Positions 1 to 8,690 of a stretch of 63,884 bases of DNA are shown piece after piece; the first letter of the stretch is position 1; each line of letters begins with the position of its first letter. The notes under the pieces were generated by a model, which saw only the letters and a list, made by a program, of their open reading frames with translations, searched no databases and was not told where the DNA came from. The position numbers and the translations under genes are program-made. This DNA comes from Flavobacterium jejuense (GTDB taxonomy: Bacteria; Bacteroidota; Bacteroidia; Flavobacteriales; Flavobacteriaceae). The stretch is from positions 1 through 63,884 of the forward strand of contig NZ_VEVQ02000021.1 of assembly GCF_006491595.2 (NCBI RefSeq). Reading direction: 5' to 3'.

Positions 1-1
1 C

Positions 2-456
2 GATATTAGAATTGGTGTGGAAGCTGCAATTGAAAATACTCGCTTAGTTTCTTATAAATTAATGCCTCCTTTGCTAGAAACTTCTGGTTTTTTAATAACT
101 CTTCAAGATTAAACTCTAAAACTAACGCTTGTTTTACTGTAAATACGGACGAAGAATTGATAGATTTGTCTAATGAAGTATCTTACGAAGTTTTTAGAGT
201 TATACAAGAACTAACTACTAATATGATTAAGTATGGTAATGTAAAGTCTTGTGAAATTGCAATAAATAAAGAAGAGAATAGTTATCTTTTTTTGATAAAA
301 GATGATGGAACTTCTTTTAATTTTAAAGAAAAATATTTGGTTTCAAAAGGTACTGGATTGAAAAATATTAGCTCACGATTAAAAGTGATTGACGCAATTT
401 TTAAACAAAATCAAACCGTTTTAGGAAATGAATTTGTAATTTCGGTAAAAAAATAG
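2..456 (+). pseudogene. Sensor histidine kinase C-terminal part, frameshifted
   Basis: This is the C-terminal end of a NarX/DegS-type sensor kinase that enters from the left edge. Frame 2 (bases 2-112) encodes part of the dimerisation/phosphotransfer region (..MPPLLETSGFLITLQD, then stop). Frame 1 continues the same protein with the HATPase_c domain (N-box NMIKYG, G1 box DDGTSF, G2 box GTGLKNI) up to base 456. One extra T in the run near 107-112 would join the two frames, so a single-base deletion, or a sequencing error, interrupts the gene. A weak TTG start at 157 exists, but an isolated ATPase domain is an unlikely product. It lies 5 bp upstream of a response regulator, which is surely its partner. 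Whether the break is real cannot be judged from one sequence. Confidence 0.8.
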
Positions 457-461
457 ACAAG

Positions 462-1133
462 ATGAAGGTAGCAATAGTAGATGATCATCAACTTTTTAGA
501 AAAAGTCTGGCCCATTTACTGAATTCATTTGATGATATTGATGTTGTTTTTCAGGCCAATAATGGTAAAGAGTTTTTAGACAGTATTGATGCGTATGAAA
601 TTAATTTAGTACTATTGGATATTCAAATGCCAGAAATGGACGGGTTTCAAACATGTAAAGTGCTAAGAGATAAATATCCTTCTATTTATGTTTTAATTAT
701 TTCTCAACTTACAACTAAAGAGAGTATACATAGAGTAATGGAATTAGGAGCTCACGGGTTTTTTACAAAAAATTCAGATCCAGATCAACTTCAAAATGCT
801 ATTGTTAGCATAAAAGAAAATGGTTATTATTTTGGAAATGAGTTAGGGCCAATAATTCGAGAAGTAATGCTTTGGGAAAAGAAAAATATGGCTAACTCAA
901 ATGATACTCTTATTGATGTTGATGAAAATTGTTTAACTTCTAGAGAAATTGAAATTATTAAATTAGTGTCCAATGGTAGAAGTAGTAAGGAAATTTCTGA
1001 AATTTTAAGTATTAATGTGAGAACGGTTGAAACACACAGAAAACATATTATGGAGAAGACTAATTCAAAAAACTTTATAGGTGTTGTGGTTTTTGCATTA
1101 AAATATCAATTAATTGCTCTTGAGGAAATTTAA
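462..1133 (+). CDS. NarL/LuxR-family response regulator
   Basis: A 223-aa two-component transcription factor. Residues 1-120 are a receiver domain with acidic pocket D7/D8, phospho-acceptor D53 (LLDIQMPEMDG), S81 and K103. Residues ~155-220 are a GerE/LuxR helix-turn-helix (LTSREIEIIKLVSNGRSSKEI..VRTVETHRKHI). It follows the kinase remnant by 5 bp, so the pair is one operon. If the kinase break is genuine, this regulator has lost its cognate sensor. A cluster of TACGTA palindromes lies directly downstream. The physiological signal is unknown. Confidence 0.93.
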   Translation: MKVAIVDDHQLFRKSLAHLLNSFDDIDVVFQANNGKEFLDSIDAYEINLVLLDIQMPEMDGFQTCKVLRDKYPSIYVLIISQLTTKESIHRVMELGAHGFFTKNSDPDQLQNAIVSIKENGYYFGNELGPIIREVMLWEKKNMANSNDTLIDVDENCLTSREIEIIKLVSNGRSSKEISEILSINVRTVETHRKHIMEKTNSKNFIGVVVFALKYQLIALEEI

Positions 1134-1159
1134 GGAAAACACTACTAGGTATAACAATA

Positions 1160-1208
1160 TACGTGTAAATACGTATTAAAAAACGCTGAAAATACGTATT
1201 TATACGTA
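1160..1208. promoter_or_regulatory. Cluster of four TACGTA/TACGTG palindromes
   Basis: Four copies of the 6-bp palindrome TACGTR lie at about 1160, 1170, 1193 and 1203. They form two pairs, each with 10 bp (one helical turn) between copies, and the pairs are 33 bp apart. The last copy runs into a run of about ten Ts, so part of this may also fold as the 3' end of the response-regulator mRNA. Helical phasing is typical of operators, but no gene starts immediately after it on the plus strand. The function is inferred only. Confidence 0.35.
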
Positions 1209-1300
1209 TTTTTTTTTTGAATAAAACCATTTAAATTTGTTAAAGATAGTTTAGAGTTTGTTTTGCTAAGCTTGTTTCTATAAATAAGCTTAAAAGGAAA

Positions 1301-1323
1301 AGCTACCCAAGTAATGGGTAGCT
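1301..1323 (-). terminator. Hairpin between convergent genes
   Basis: AGCTACCC and GGGTAGCT form a perfect 8-bp stem with a 7-nt loop, followed on the minus strand by TTTTCCTTTT. It ends the J-domain gene and may also serve the plus-strand regulator. Confidence 0.65.
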
Positions 1324-1348
1324 TCTTTGATTTATAAGGATATGAAAA

Positions 1349-1807
1349 TTATTCTGCAGCAACTAATTTTGAAGCACTTCTATATAAAAAATTTGAATAA
1401 ATATGTCTTCTTGCAAAACGACTTGGAGATTCTGCATTTATCATTTTTATGTAAGTATTTTTGGGAACTCCAAAATATTCATATTTATTTCCATCTAAGA
1501 ACTGAATGTATAAAACATTATTGTCCATATAGAAATCTTCAATATTAATGGAAGAAGTTGTTTTTAAATACAATTCTTTATCTTTCTCAAGAGTTTCATT
1601 GGCAACACTAACTAAAAAATGGTAAGCTTCAATAGTCAAAGTACTTATTGCTTCCACTTCTTTCTTTTTTTCTTCATCCGTAAATTTATCAGGATGATTT
1701 TCTTTCATGCTTTGTCTGTAGATTGATTTTAATTCGCTAAGAGTTACATCTTTAGTAACGTTAAGTAGTTTTCTGTACTCAACAATTTTTTTCATATTCA
1801 TATTCAA
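1349..1807 (-). CDS. J-domain / KTSC-domain protein
   Basis: A 152-aa cytosolic protein. Residues ~8-70 resemble a DnaJ J-domain with the HPD motif at H38-D40 (KENHPDKF), the signature that stimulates an Hsp70 ATPase. Residues ~90-145 match the small KTSC domain (YEYFGVP..Y..M..AESPSRFARRHIYSNF), of uncertain function, possibly RNA or nucleotide related. There is no zinc-finger or C-terminal substrate domain, so it is not a general DnaJ. The start could also be M5. It is followed by a hairpin terminator and appears monocistronic. Confidence 0.8.
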   Translation of the reverse strand: MNMNMKKIVEYRKLLNVTKDVTLSELKSIYRQSMKENHPDKFTDEEKKKEVEAISTLTIEAYHFLVSVANETLEKDKELYLKTTSSINIEDFYMDNNVLYIQFLDGNKYEYFGVPKNTYIKMINAESPSRFARRHIYSNFLYRSASKLVAAE

Positions 1808-1905
1808 AAGAGATAAAATACTTTACAATAAAGTAATTTGTAAAAAAATAAATTAGCGGCAAAAGTAATATAATTTATAACTAATATGGTTAAATAAAAA
1901 TTATT

Positions 1906-3735
1906 TTATTGATATCTAATATGATATGGTTTTGAAAGTCTAAATTGAGGTAATGATAGATCATCATTTTCAAAGGAATTGGTTTTGATAATATTTGTTC
2001 CTTCAAATGGAATAGTAGGGTAGTAAGAAAATGAGATTTGAAAGCTATTAAAAACCAAATAGTCATTATTAATTAATAAGCCAATTCCTATTTTAGAATA
2101 CACTTTACTGCTGAGTAGATTTTCATTTTTTTCTGAAATAGAACCCATTGTAAGATTCAAATAAGGACTAAAACGGAAACCTTTCCAGCTACCAGGTGAA
2201 TACGTTTGTGTTTGTAAAGATAATACCCATCTTTGAGTTCCTTTAAGTAAATCTGTAAAACCAATGATACCATTCTTTCCTTCTAAATCTACTAAGTCTT
2301 TTTGAGATAAATCACGATTGTTTCCCCATATGTAAGAGGGTTTTATGAATTGTCTTGTTTTCCATTTTCCAATTTGAAATAGCGGACTAAAATAATTAAG
2401 TTCAATTTTTAATGTGTTTTGATAAGGATTTCCATTATGAAAAAAGCTACCCCATTCAACAGAATTGCTTAAATAGCCAAATGAATATTTTTTACCTTGT
2501 GAAACTTTACTTCCAAGATATAATCGGGTTAAATCATTTTTGTTTTGAAGTCCAACAGTAATTGCTGCTATTTCACCATAAGGAACATCTTCTACAATAT
2601 CATAATTGAAAATAAAACTATCCTTGTAATATTTTTGGGAAGCAATACCTATTTGAGAAATAATATTTGTTTCATTTGAAAAAAAAGAGGTTGGATCTAA
2701 TTCTTTAGTCGCTACTTGTGAATATATCTTTTTATTATAGGCCAGAGAAGTAATTAGTCTTTTTGTTCTACTGTTGTAATCTGTTTTATTAGATATTTTA
2801 AATGACCGTCCTATCCAATATTCCTGAAATTCTGATTTTAACGAATTAGTAACAATGCTATCTGCAGAAATTATAAAAGGTTCGTTTTGTAATCTGTTTT
2901 CAAAATACAATCCACCAGCCCATTTAGTTAAGGCAGAGAAAAAGCTTCTGTTAATTGAAACAATTCGTCTGCTATTATTGTCAAAATCATTATCATAAAT
3001 AGCATTAAAACTAATGTAACTATTTTTGATGTTATTTATTGAATAAGAAACAGATTTGGCTTTATAACCATCGGAGAAACGTTCTTTGTAATTTCCGTTT
3101 ATTTGATGCCCTAACCCTAGTAGGTTTCTTTCACGAAGAGTAAAATTACCTTGATTAGAGGAAAGACTTCCATTAGGTAATATACTCCAAGAGTCTAAAA
3201 GGGTAACATCTACATCAATAGAATCAGAACTAGCACTTATTGATTTAGGGTTGATAATAACCCTTCTTATGTAGCGTTGGTCTCTTATAAGACGTTCGGA
3301 TTCTTTGATAGCCAAATTATCGAAAACATCATTTTTTTTAAAAAGCAAAAGGTTCTTTACAGTAAATTTCTTTGTTTTTATATGTATGGTATTTCCAAAT
3401 TTCTCAAAACTGTTTTTAGGAACTTTAGTAGAATCATTAATTGAATATCCAAAAGGATCTAACGATTTTATATTTATATTTCTAATGATCTTGCCATTAA
3501 ATTTTGTTAGATCATTTTTTACATCAGGTTTTTTAGCCTTAGTAACGGTTTCACTTAATTTAGAAGAGCGGAAAAATAAACGATAAACAAATTTTGAAAA
3601 TTTTCCTTTTTGAGAATATTTATGAATGTCATGATAAATTTTTACAGAATCATTTTTAACTGTATTTTTTTGAGAAAAACAACTAGTTACAAACAATAGA
3701 TTGAGAAAAAATAAAAGTACAATTCTTTTTGTCAT
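1906..3735 (-). CDS. BamA/Omp85-like outer-membrane protein
   Basis: 609 aa with an N-terminal signal peptide (residues 1-21, ending near CFSQ). Residues ~85-180 look like a POTRA-type domain (KNLLLFKKNDVFDNLAIKES.RLIRDQRYIRRV...DVDVTLLDSW). Residues ~190-609 are rich in alternating aromatic/hydrophobic strands, as in a 16-stranded surface-antigen barrel. It is shorter than BamA and has a single obvious POTRA, so it is more likely an accessory Omp85-family or TamA-like protein than the essential BamA. The cargo is unknown. It is transcribed alone on the minus strand. Confidence 0.75.
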   Translation of the reverse strand: MTKRIVLLFFLNLLFVTSCFSQKNTVKNDSVKIYHDIHKYSQKGKFSKFVYRLFFRSSKLSETVTKAKKPDVKNDLTKFNGKIIRNINIKSLDPFGYSINDSTKVPKNSFEKFGNTIHIKTKKFTVKNLLLFKKNDVFDNLAIKESERLIRDQRYIRRVIINPKSISASSDSIDVDVTLLDSWSILPNGSLSSNQGNFTLRERNLLGLGHQINGNYKERFSDGYKAKSVSYSINNIKNSYISFNAIYDNDFDNNSRRIVSINRSFFSALTKWAGGLYFENRLQNEPFIISADSIVTNSLKSEFQEYWIGRSFKISNKTDYNSRTKRLITSLAYNKKIYSQVATKELDPTSFFSNETNIISQIGIASQKYYKDSFIFNYDIVEDVPYGEIAAITVGLQNKNDLTRLYLGSKVSQGKKYSFGYLSNSVEWGSFFHNGNPYQNTLKIELNYFSPLFQIGKWKTRQFIKPSYIWGNNRDLSQKDLVDLEGKNGIIGFTDLLKGTQRWVLSLQTQTYSPGSWKGFRFSPYLNLTMGSISEKNENLLSSKVYSKIGIGLLINNDYLVFNSFQISFSYYPTIPFEGTNIIKTNSFENDDLSLPQFRLSKPYHIRYQ

Positions 3736-3810
3736 GATTTAAACGAAAATAACTATTGCTTTATAGAACGGCAAAGTAACTATGAAATTATTTTCGAACC
3801 AATATAAATA

Positions 3811-3838
3811 AAAAAAAGTCACTCATTGCTGAGTGACT
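3811..3838 (-). terminator. Rho-independent terminator of the SPFH gene
   Basis: AGTCACTC and GAGTGACT form an 8-bp stem around a 6-nt loop at 3817-3838, followed on the minus strand by seven Ts (3811-3817). Confidence 0.85.
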
Positions 3839-3860
3839 CTAAAATTAACTTTTTTAACTT

Positions 3861-5300
3861 TTACTGTTTCTTATTATTAGTAAGGTCATTTAAAAGTTTA
3901 ATTTGTAATAAAGATTCAGTAGTGTTATTATTTGAGTTACCTCCAGAAATAATCATATTAGCTGGTACTTGCATGTTTGATAGCTCATGAGCAACCCCAA
4001 TGCGAGTTTCTTTCTCAATTTTTGCTCTTTCCTGAGGTGTTAAACCAGCATTTACTTTAAGACGGTTAGCATCAGCCTGAGCTTTTTCTTTAATTAATAA
4101 TGCTTTAGCTTCTAATTCTGCTGTTTTTACAGCTATTTCTGCTAATTGTCTATTAGATTCTTCTTCTTTTACTCTTGTTTCAATAGCAATTAAAGTATTA
4201 ACCTGCATTTTTTCTTGTTTTACACGCTCAGCAGCTTTGTCTCTTTCCCCTTCAGCAACAATACGTTGTTGAGCAGCTCTAGCAGTTTCTACTTTTTGAA
4301 TTTCGATAATTTTTTCAGCAGAGATGTCTCTTTGTTGTTTTAATTTGTCTTCGAAAGCTTTATTTAAATCAACATCATCAATAATGACTTGAGCTGTTAC
4401 AATTTTGTTTACGTTAATTTCATGAGGAATTCTTTTAGGAATACCATTAACAAAGATCTTTTCATTTCGAATGAACTTGTTAATTTCTTTAATACCTCTT
4501 TTCTTTTTCAAAATTGAATCTACTCCAACTTCATTATAGATAGTATCTCTCACTTCTACTTTTTTAACAACAAAACCACCGTTTTTCAAAGCATCTTCAA
4601 TAGTCATTCTATAATCAGTTGCAGAACCAGAAACATAATCTTCAGCAGAATACATGAATGTTACGTTTTTTAATTGTTCGGAAACTGTTGGTAATAAGGT
4701 GTTGTTGATTAAGTTAGAAGGTTGTCTATACGTTTCTACTAATTTAATAAAAGCCATATCGTCACTTGGCATTTCAAATCGAACCGAAGCATATACATTA
4801 GCATCTACTTTATCAATAAAGCGTACATTAATACCATTAGGAATAATACCTTCAATTCCTGTAACATCTTGCTTGTAGTTTCCTTTTCTATCTAAAGCCA
4901 CACATTTGATGTCAATGAATTTTTCCCATTCTTGAATTTTACTAAAAGGAACGATGAATTTAATTCCTGGTGACATGATTGTAGAACGAGCACCTGTTGG
5001 GCTTAAAATATAATATTGATGTCCTTCTTTAGCGAAAATTACAGATTCAGCTAATAATAATATGAAAACTCCAAAGATAAAAAGTCCTGCTCTTACCTTA
5101 AAGTTGAGCATTGCTAGAAAACTTAAATAGGGAGGCGTTTTCCCATTTTCTTTATCTATTTCGCTATTTTTTTTCGATAAATAAGGGTAAATAACGGTTA
5201 AGATAATTGCAAAAAACACAAGTAAATAGCCTAAAAATGATAACATAATAAATAAATTTAAAAGGATTAATAATAGTATAAAAGGGTTAAAAAAATACAA
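3861..5300 (-). CDS. SPFH/band-7 domain membrane protein
   Basis: 479 aa. Hydrophobic segments at residues ~3-35 and ~70-90 anchor it in the inner membrane. An SPFH (prohibitin/flotillin) domain follows at ~95-300 (GHQYYILSPTGARSTIMSPG...). A long charged coiled-coil rich in Ala/Glu/Lys at ~310-440 is the usual oligomerisation arm. Prohibitin-like proteins build ring scaffolds that organise membrane domains and modulate FtsH-type proteases. Start alternatives exist: M19 (MLSFLGYLL) would remove one hydrophobic stretch. A strong terminator follows, so it is monocistronic. Confidence 0.88.
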   Translation of the reverse strand: MYFFNPFILLLILLNLFIMLSFLGYLLVFFAIILTVIYPYLSKKNSEIDKENGKTPPYLSFLAMLNFKVRAGLFIFGVFILLLAESVIFAKEGHQYYILSPTGARSTIMSPGIKFIVPFSKIQEWEKFIDIKCVALDRKGNYKQDVTGIEGIIPNGINVRFIDKVDANVYASVRFEMPSDDMAFIKLVETYRQPSNLINNTLLPTVSEQLKNVTFMYSAEDYVSGSATDYRMTIEDALKNGGFVVKKVEVRDTIYNEVGVDSILKKKRGIKEINKFIRNEKIFVNGIPKRIPHEINVNKIVTAQVIIDDVDLNKAFEDKLKQQRDISAEKIIEIQKVETARAAQQRIVAEGERDKAAERVKQEKMQVNTLIAIETRVKEEESNRQLAEIAVKTAELEAKALLIKEKAQADANRLKVNAGLTPQERAKIEKETRIGVAHELSNMQVPANMIISGGNSNNNTTESLLQIKLLNDLTNNKKQ

Positions 5301-5405
5301 TACTGAGCAAAGCCAATTTTAATTTGGAAGCATAAGAAGTTACAGCATCCTGATGTTTAATCAATGATTGCGTTATAAATGGTTGTAATAAGAAATAAGG
5401 TTTTG

Positions 5406-5519
5406 CTAAGTTGTTTGAACTGGGTTAACCAAAACAATAGCTGTTCCAAAGTAATCTGGAAGTTTATCACAAAAGCTTTTGATACGCTTTTTAAATACTG
5501 ATGTTGTTTTGGTCTTCAT
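5406..5519 (-). other. Possible 37-codon small ORF in a 580-bp gap
   Basis: The 580 bp between the SPFH gene and the defence-like cassette holds one small minus-strand frame: ATG at 5519 and stop at 5406, beginning MKTKTTSVFKKRIKSFCD and ending in a hydrophobic GTAIVLVNP stretch. No promoter or homology is recognisable. It could be a real small protein or the remnant of a larger gene. The rest of the gap has only the tRNA-terminator copy (5653-5691) and AT-rich sequence. Confidence 0.2.
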
Positions 5520-5652
5520 GACTTAGATTTCATTTTTTTTGTATAATAGTTTTACGTTAAAGAAATGTGAAATGTTACAAGAAATAGTAAAAATATTTTT
5601 CAATAAAATGTAATGTGTTGAAAAATAGTGGTTTGTTTGATTGGGTTATTTA

Positions 5653-5691
5653 TAAAAAAAACCTCTCATTTCTGAAAGGTTTTCTTAGTAG
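5653..5691. repeat. Left copy of ~38-bp direct repeat (att-like)
   Basis: This stretch matches 8691-8727 with only a few small differences: shared core CTCTCATTTCTGAAA, then AGGTT and CTTAGTAG. The right copy is the natural terminator plus last bases of an initiator tRNA gene. Here the same hairpin (AACCT..AGGTT with T-run on the minus strand) has no gene in front of it. It therefore looks like a duplicated target or attachment site marking the left edge of the inserted cassette. Confidence 0.6.
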
Positions 5692-5743
5692 TCCGCTGAA
5701 TTGAAGTTTACTAGATTCTTTCTTGAATAATATATTTAATTAT

Positions 5744-5765
5744 TAATAACTATATATTGTTATTA
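5744..5765. promoter_or_regulatory. Inverted repeat upstream of the cassette
   Basis: TAATAAC, 8 nt, GTTATTA: a 7-bp dyad about 120 bp upstream of the first cassette gene. It could be an operator, but its AT-rich sequence makes a chance match plausible. Confidence 0.2.
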
Positions 5766-5881
5766 TAGAAGTGTTTATGGATTAAATTAAGAATTAATTT
5801 ATTGAGTATTTGTTGAATTAATTTAATTACATAATGCATGAAATTGTATCTTAGTGGAATATTTGGATAAAATATTTTTTT

Positions 5882-7846
5882 ATGATGAAACATAATTTAG
5901 ACAATATTAAACTACCAAAAGATTCAAGAAATGAGCAATTAGAAACAATCTCTAAAAATAAATTTAGACTTTTTTTTGATGAAAAAAACTTCATTTTAAA
6001 AGAAGAACCTATTGATAATGGTGTTGATTTTCGCATTGAATTAAAAAACGATGGAATTAAAATTGGTTTTGGATTAAATTTTCAATTAAAAAGTTCAGAA
6101 AATACAAATTCTAATAATGATGGTAGTTATAGCAAATCAATTGAAACTTCAAATATTGAATATCTTTTAAATAATGGTCAAACAGCATATTATGGATTTT
6201 ATATAGTAAATGAAGACAAATTCTTTTTTGAAAACTTAAAAACTATAATTTTTGAATTAAATAAAAAAGACCCAAATTGGCAAAATCAAAATAATCACTC
6301 AATAAGATTTACTAAACAATTAAGTTTAGATACAATTAATGAGATTTTTGAAACTACATTAAAAGAAGGGAACTTAATAAGACAGATTCACTCTAAACTA
6401 GCTGAAAATATTGATAATTTAGAAAGTGATAGTAAAATTATAATTGATTACAATGGTAATTTAGATTCCGATGAGGAAATAGAAAATTTTATAAATAAAT
6501 ACGGTCTTTTCTTGAATGATAGTTGCAGATGGAACGAAATACTTATATTGCATAATAAAACCTCAACAGGGTCTTTGAAATCGGCATTATACAACTTTAT
6601 AATAGGCTTGTCACTTCTTTATTCTGGAAGTTATTTACAATCATTGGAACACTTTAGAAAAGCTAAATTAAACAGTAATACTTTATCAAAAGATATTAAT
6701 GATTACTTAATATATTATCATGCAGAGTTGAGTTTATTATTTGGTTTAATTAAAGAGGAGGAATATTTAAAAGAGATTCAAAAAGCCATAAAAAATTCCA
6801 GTTTAAAGCATTACATAGAATTAGATGAAATTGAAACTTTTAAAGTTGAAATGTACTCATCTGAAAATTTTCAATCACTAACTTTTGAAAATAAAATCAA
6901 TGATTTTTTAAATAATGAAAGTATTCATTACCGAATAAAACATCATGCAAAAATTAGTTTATTAAATTATAAAGCTGAAAAATTAATTTGTCAAACCCCT
7001 TTTATACTTGCAATTTCAAATTTTGAATATTTGCATCTAAATTTTACGGAATTGAATAAAGAGTTTAGAAATGTTTTACTAGAGATTCAAAATTCTGATT
7101 CCGATTTTCTACTTTATAATTGTACATTAACTCATAACAAATTTTTAATTCAATTCGATGCACTTTATAAAATAAATTTTCCTGAAGGAATAGGTAAAGA
7201 TATATTAGACGATATTATTATTGCTATTTTGAGAGCGTATGATTATTTTTTAGAGATTGGTCACGTTAACATTCAAATATATTCTTTATCAGTTTTACTA
7301 GAAGCATATCAAAATATTGAAGATATTAATAAGATTGAAGAAACAATCTTGAAATTAGATACATATATTGAAAAGTATTACAATCCAGAGTTAAAAGTTA
7401 AAATTGATTTTATCAAAACTGGTGGAACTTTTGTAAATTATATAGTTAATAAAAGAAAAGAGGTAAGGATTTTAAAAGATGAGGTTGATAAAATGAGAAA
7501 TGAATTAATCGAGATTGATAAAATTGAAGAAAACAATAAAATTAAATATAAAGATCCTTTAACAATACATTTATTTCCAATAGGTTACTTTAAATTTCCA
7601 AAAGATGAAGTTGAAAAGGTGTTTGATGTACTTGAAATAGAAAGCAATGATCTCAAATCTCATTATTTGCAATTATTTGAGTTTATTATTCCAATTGCAA
7701 ATATTTACGTTTCTAAAATTGAAAACGAAGGTGCGTTAAATGGTAATTTGGAATATACTGGTATAGAAAGTTATCGTAAAATGTATAAAATTAGAAAAGC
7801 GTTTTATGAGAATAATTTTCAAAGAACAGAATTAAAATTTAATTAA
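5882..7846 (+). CDS. DUF4365-like nuclease with helical-repeat C-terminus
   Basis: 654 aa, first gene of the cassette. Residues ~14-160 resemble the DUF4365 fold, a PD-(D/E)xK-type nuclease family: E21 in the first helix, D49 in NGVDFRIEL, and the Q68-L-K70 motif in FQLKSS. Residues ~180-540 are predominantly helical with TPR-like spacing (for example SALYNFIIGLSLLYSGSY), and ~545-654 form a C-terminal region of unknown type. There are no membrane segments. The gene lies 8 bp upstream of the Shedu-like gene, so the two are surely co-transcribed. DUF4365 domains are recurrent in defence loci. I infer a role as nuclease or sensor partner, but no characterised homologue is recognised. Start is the first of two adjacent ATGs. 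Confidence 0.75.
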   Translation: MMKHNLDNIKLPKDSRNEQLETISKNKFRLFFDEKNFILKEEPIDNGVDFRIELKNDGIKIGFGLNFQLKSSENTNSNNDGSYSKSIETSNIEYLLNNGQTAYYGFYIVNEDKFFFENLKTIIFELNKKDPNWQNQNNHSIRFTKQLSLDTINEIFETTLKEGNLIRQIHSKLAENIDNLESDSKIIIDYNGNLDSDEEIENFINKYGLFLNDSCRWNEILILHNKTSTGSLKSALYNFIIGLSLLYSGSYLQSLEHFRKAKLNSNTLSKDINDYLIYYHAELSLLFGLIKEEEYLKEIQKAIKNSSLKHYIELDEIETFKVEMYSSENFQSLTFENKINDFLNNESIHYRIKHHAKISLLNYKAEKLICQTPFILAISNFEYLHLNFTELNKEFRNVLLEIQNSDSDFLLYNCTLTHNKFLIQFDALYKINFPEGIGKDILDDIIIAILRAYDYFLEIGHVNIQIYSLSVLLEAYQNIEDINKIEETILKLDTYIEKYYNPELKVKIDFIKTGGTFVNYIVNKRKEVRILKDEVDKMRNELIEIDKIEENNKIKYKDPLTIHLFPIGYFKFPKDEVEKVFDVLEIESNDLKSHYLQLFEFIIPIANIYVSKIENEGALNGNLEYTGIESYRKMYKIRKAFYENNFQRTELKFN

Positions 7847-7854
7847 ATAAGAGT

Positions 7855-8685
7855 ATGCTGTTTAAAAAAGATTATAGAATTTTAAGTGAGGATGAATTAA
7901 ATCAAATTGAAAAAGCAGAAAATTATATTGCAGATTTGAAGAAAAAAGGAATAAGTGTTGACCAACTAAACATTTTTCATAAAATGCTTCCTAAATCTGC
8001 TTATAATTATAAATCTTATTTTCCAAATAATTATTTACATTCTGGTTATGATACTAGCAATGAAACCCTAGATAAAGGTTTGAATGATTTTATTAATTTG
8101 ATAAAATCAGTTGAAACTGATGAGAGAGCAATTTTAAATTTCATTAATAAAAATGAATATTATTTTATACTTGATTCAATCTTTTTTAAATACAACTTTG
8201 GTCATCATGATGCATATCTATTTAAAGAATTTGAATTACCTCCCAATTACATAGTAGATTATTTATTAGTAGGGAAAAATTCATCTGGTTATGAATTTAT
8301 CTTTATTGAGTTTGAACATCCAAACAAGGAAGTGACACTAATAGATGGAAGTCTAGGTAATTCGTTTAGAAAAGGAATTAAGCAGATTGAAGATTGGGAT
8401 GAGTGGATAGATGCAAATTTTCAAAATTTAAGAACAGTTTTTAAAAAATATCAAAATACCAATAAAAATTTACCTTCAGAATTTTATGAATTAGATAAAA
8501 CTAGAATACATTATCTTGTAATTGCTGGTCAAAGAAAACATTTCAATGAAAAAACATATCGTTTAAAGAGAAAAGGAATAAATAATATAAAAATATTGCA
8601 TTATGATAATTTAATTGAAACGACTGATTGGATTACACGTGAAAAGAAGAAATTAAATAATATTAGAGATAAAATTAGAATATAA
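7855..8685 (+). CDS. Shedu-like DUF4263 nuclease
   Basis: 276 aa. The C-terminal two thirds match the Shedu/DUF4263 (SduA) nuclease core: a helix TDERAILNFINKNEYYF, then D135 (IVDYLLVG), E152-F-E154 (IFIEFEHP), and Q177 with DW (GIKQIEDWDEWI). This is the PD-(D/E)xK-like arrangement of that family. Shedu is a single-gene anti-phage system in its founding example; here it follows a DUF4365-like gene by 8 bp. The N-terminal ~85 residues are not recognised and could be the sensing part. The length is shorter than many SduA proteins. The family call is good; a two-protein system is inference. Confidence 0.8.
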   Translation: MLFKKDYRILSEDELNQIEKAENYIADLKKKGISVDQLNIFHKMLPKSAYNYKSYFPNNYLHSGYDTSNETLDKGLNDFINLIKSVETDERAILNFINKNEYYFILDSIFFKYNFGHHDAYLFKEFELPPNYIVDYLLVGKNSSGYEFIFIEFEHPNKEVTLIDGSLGNSFRKGIKQIEDWDEWIDANFQNLRTVFKKYQNTNKNLPSEFYELDKTRIHYLVIAGQRKHFNEKTYRLKRKGINNIKILHYDNLIETTDWITREKKKLNNIRDKIRI

Positions 8686-8690
8686 GTTAA

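Noticed and set aside
5692..8690. Search for an integrase, transposase or recombinase in the cassette
   Set aside because: Only the two described genes are present. Neither shows tyrosine or serine recombinase or DDE motifs.
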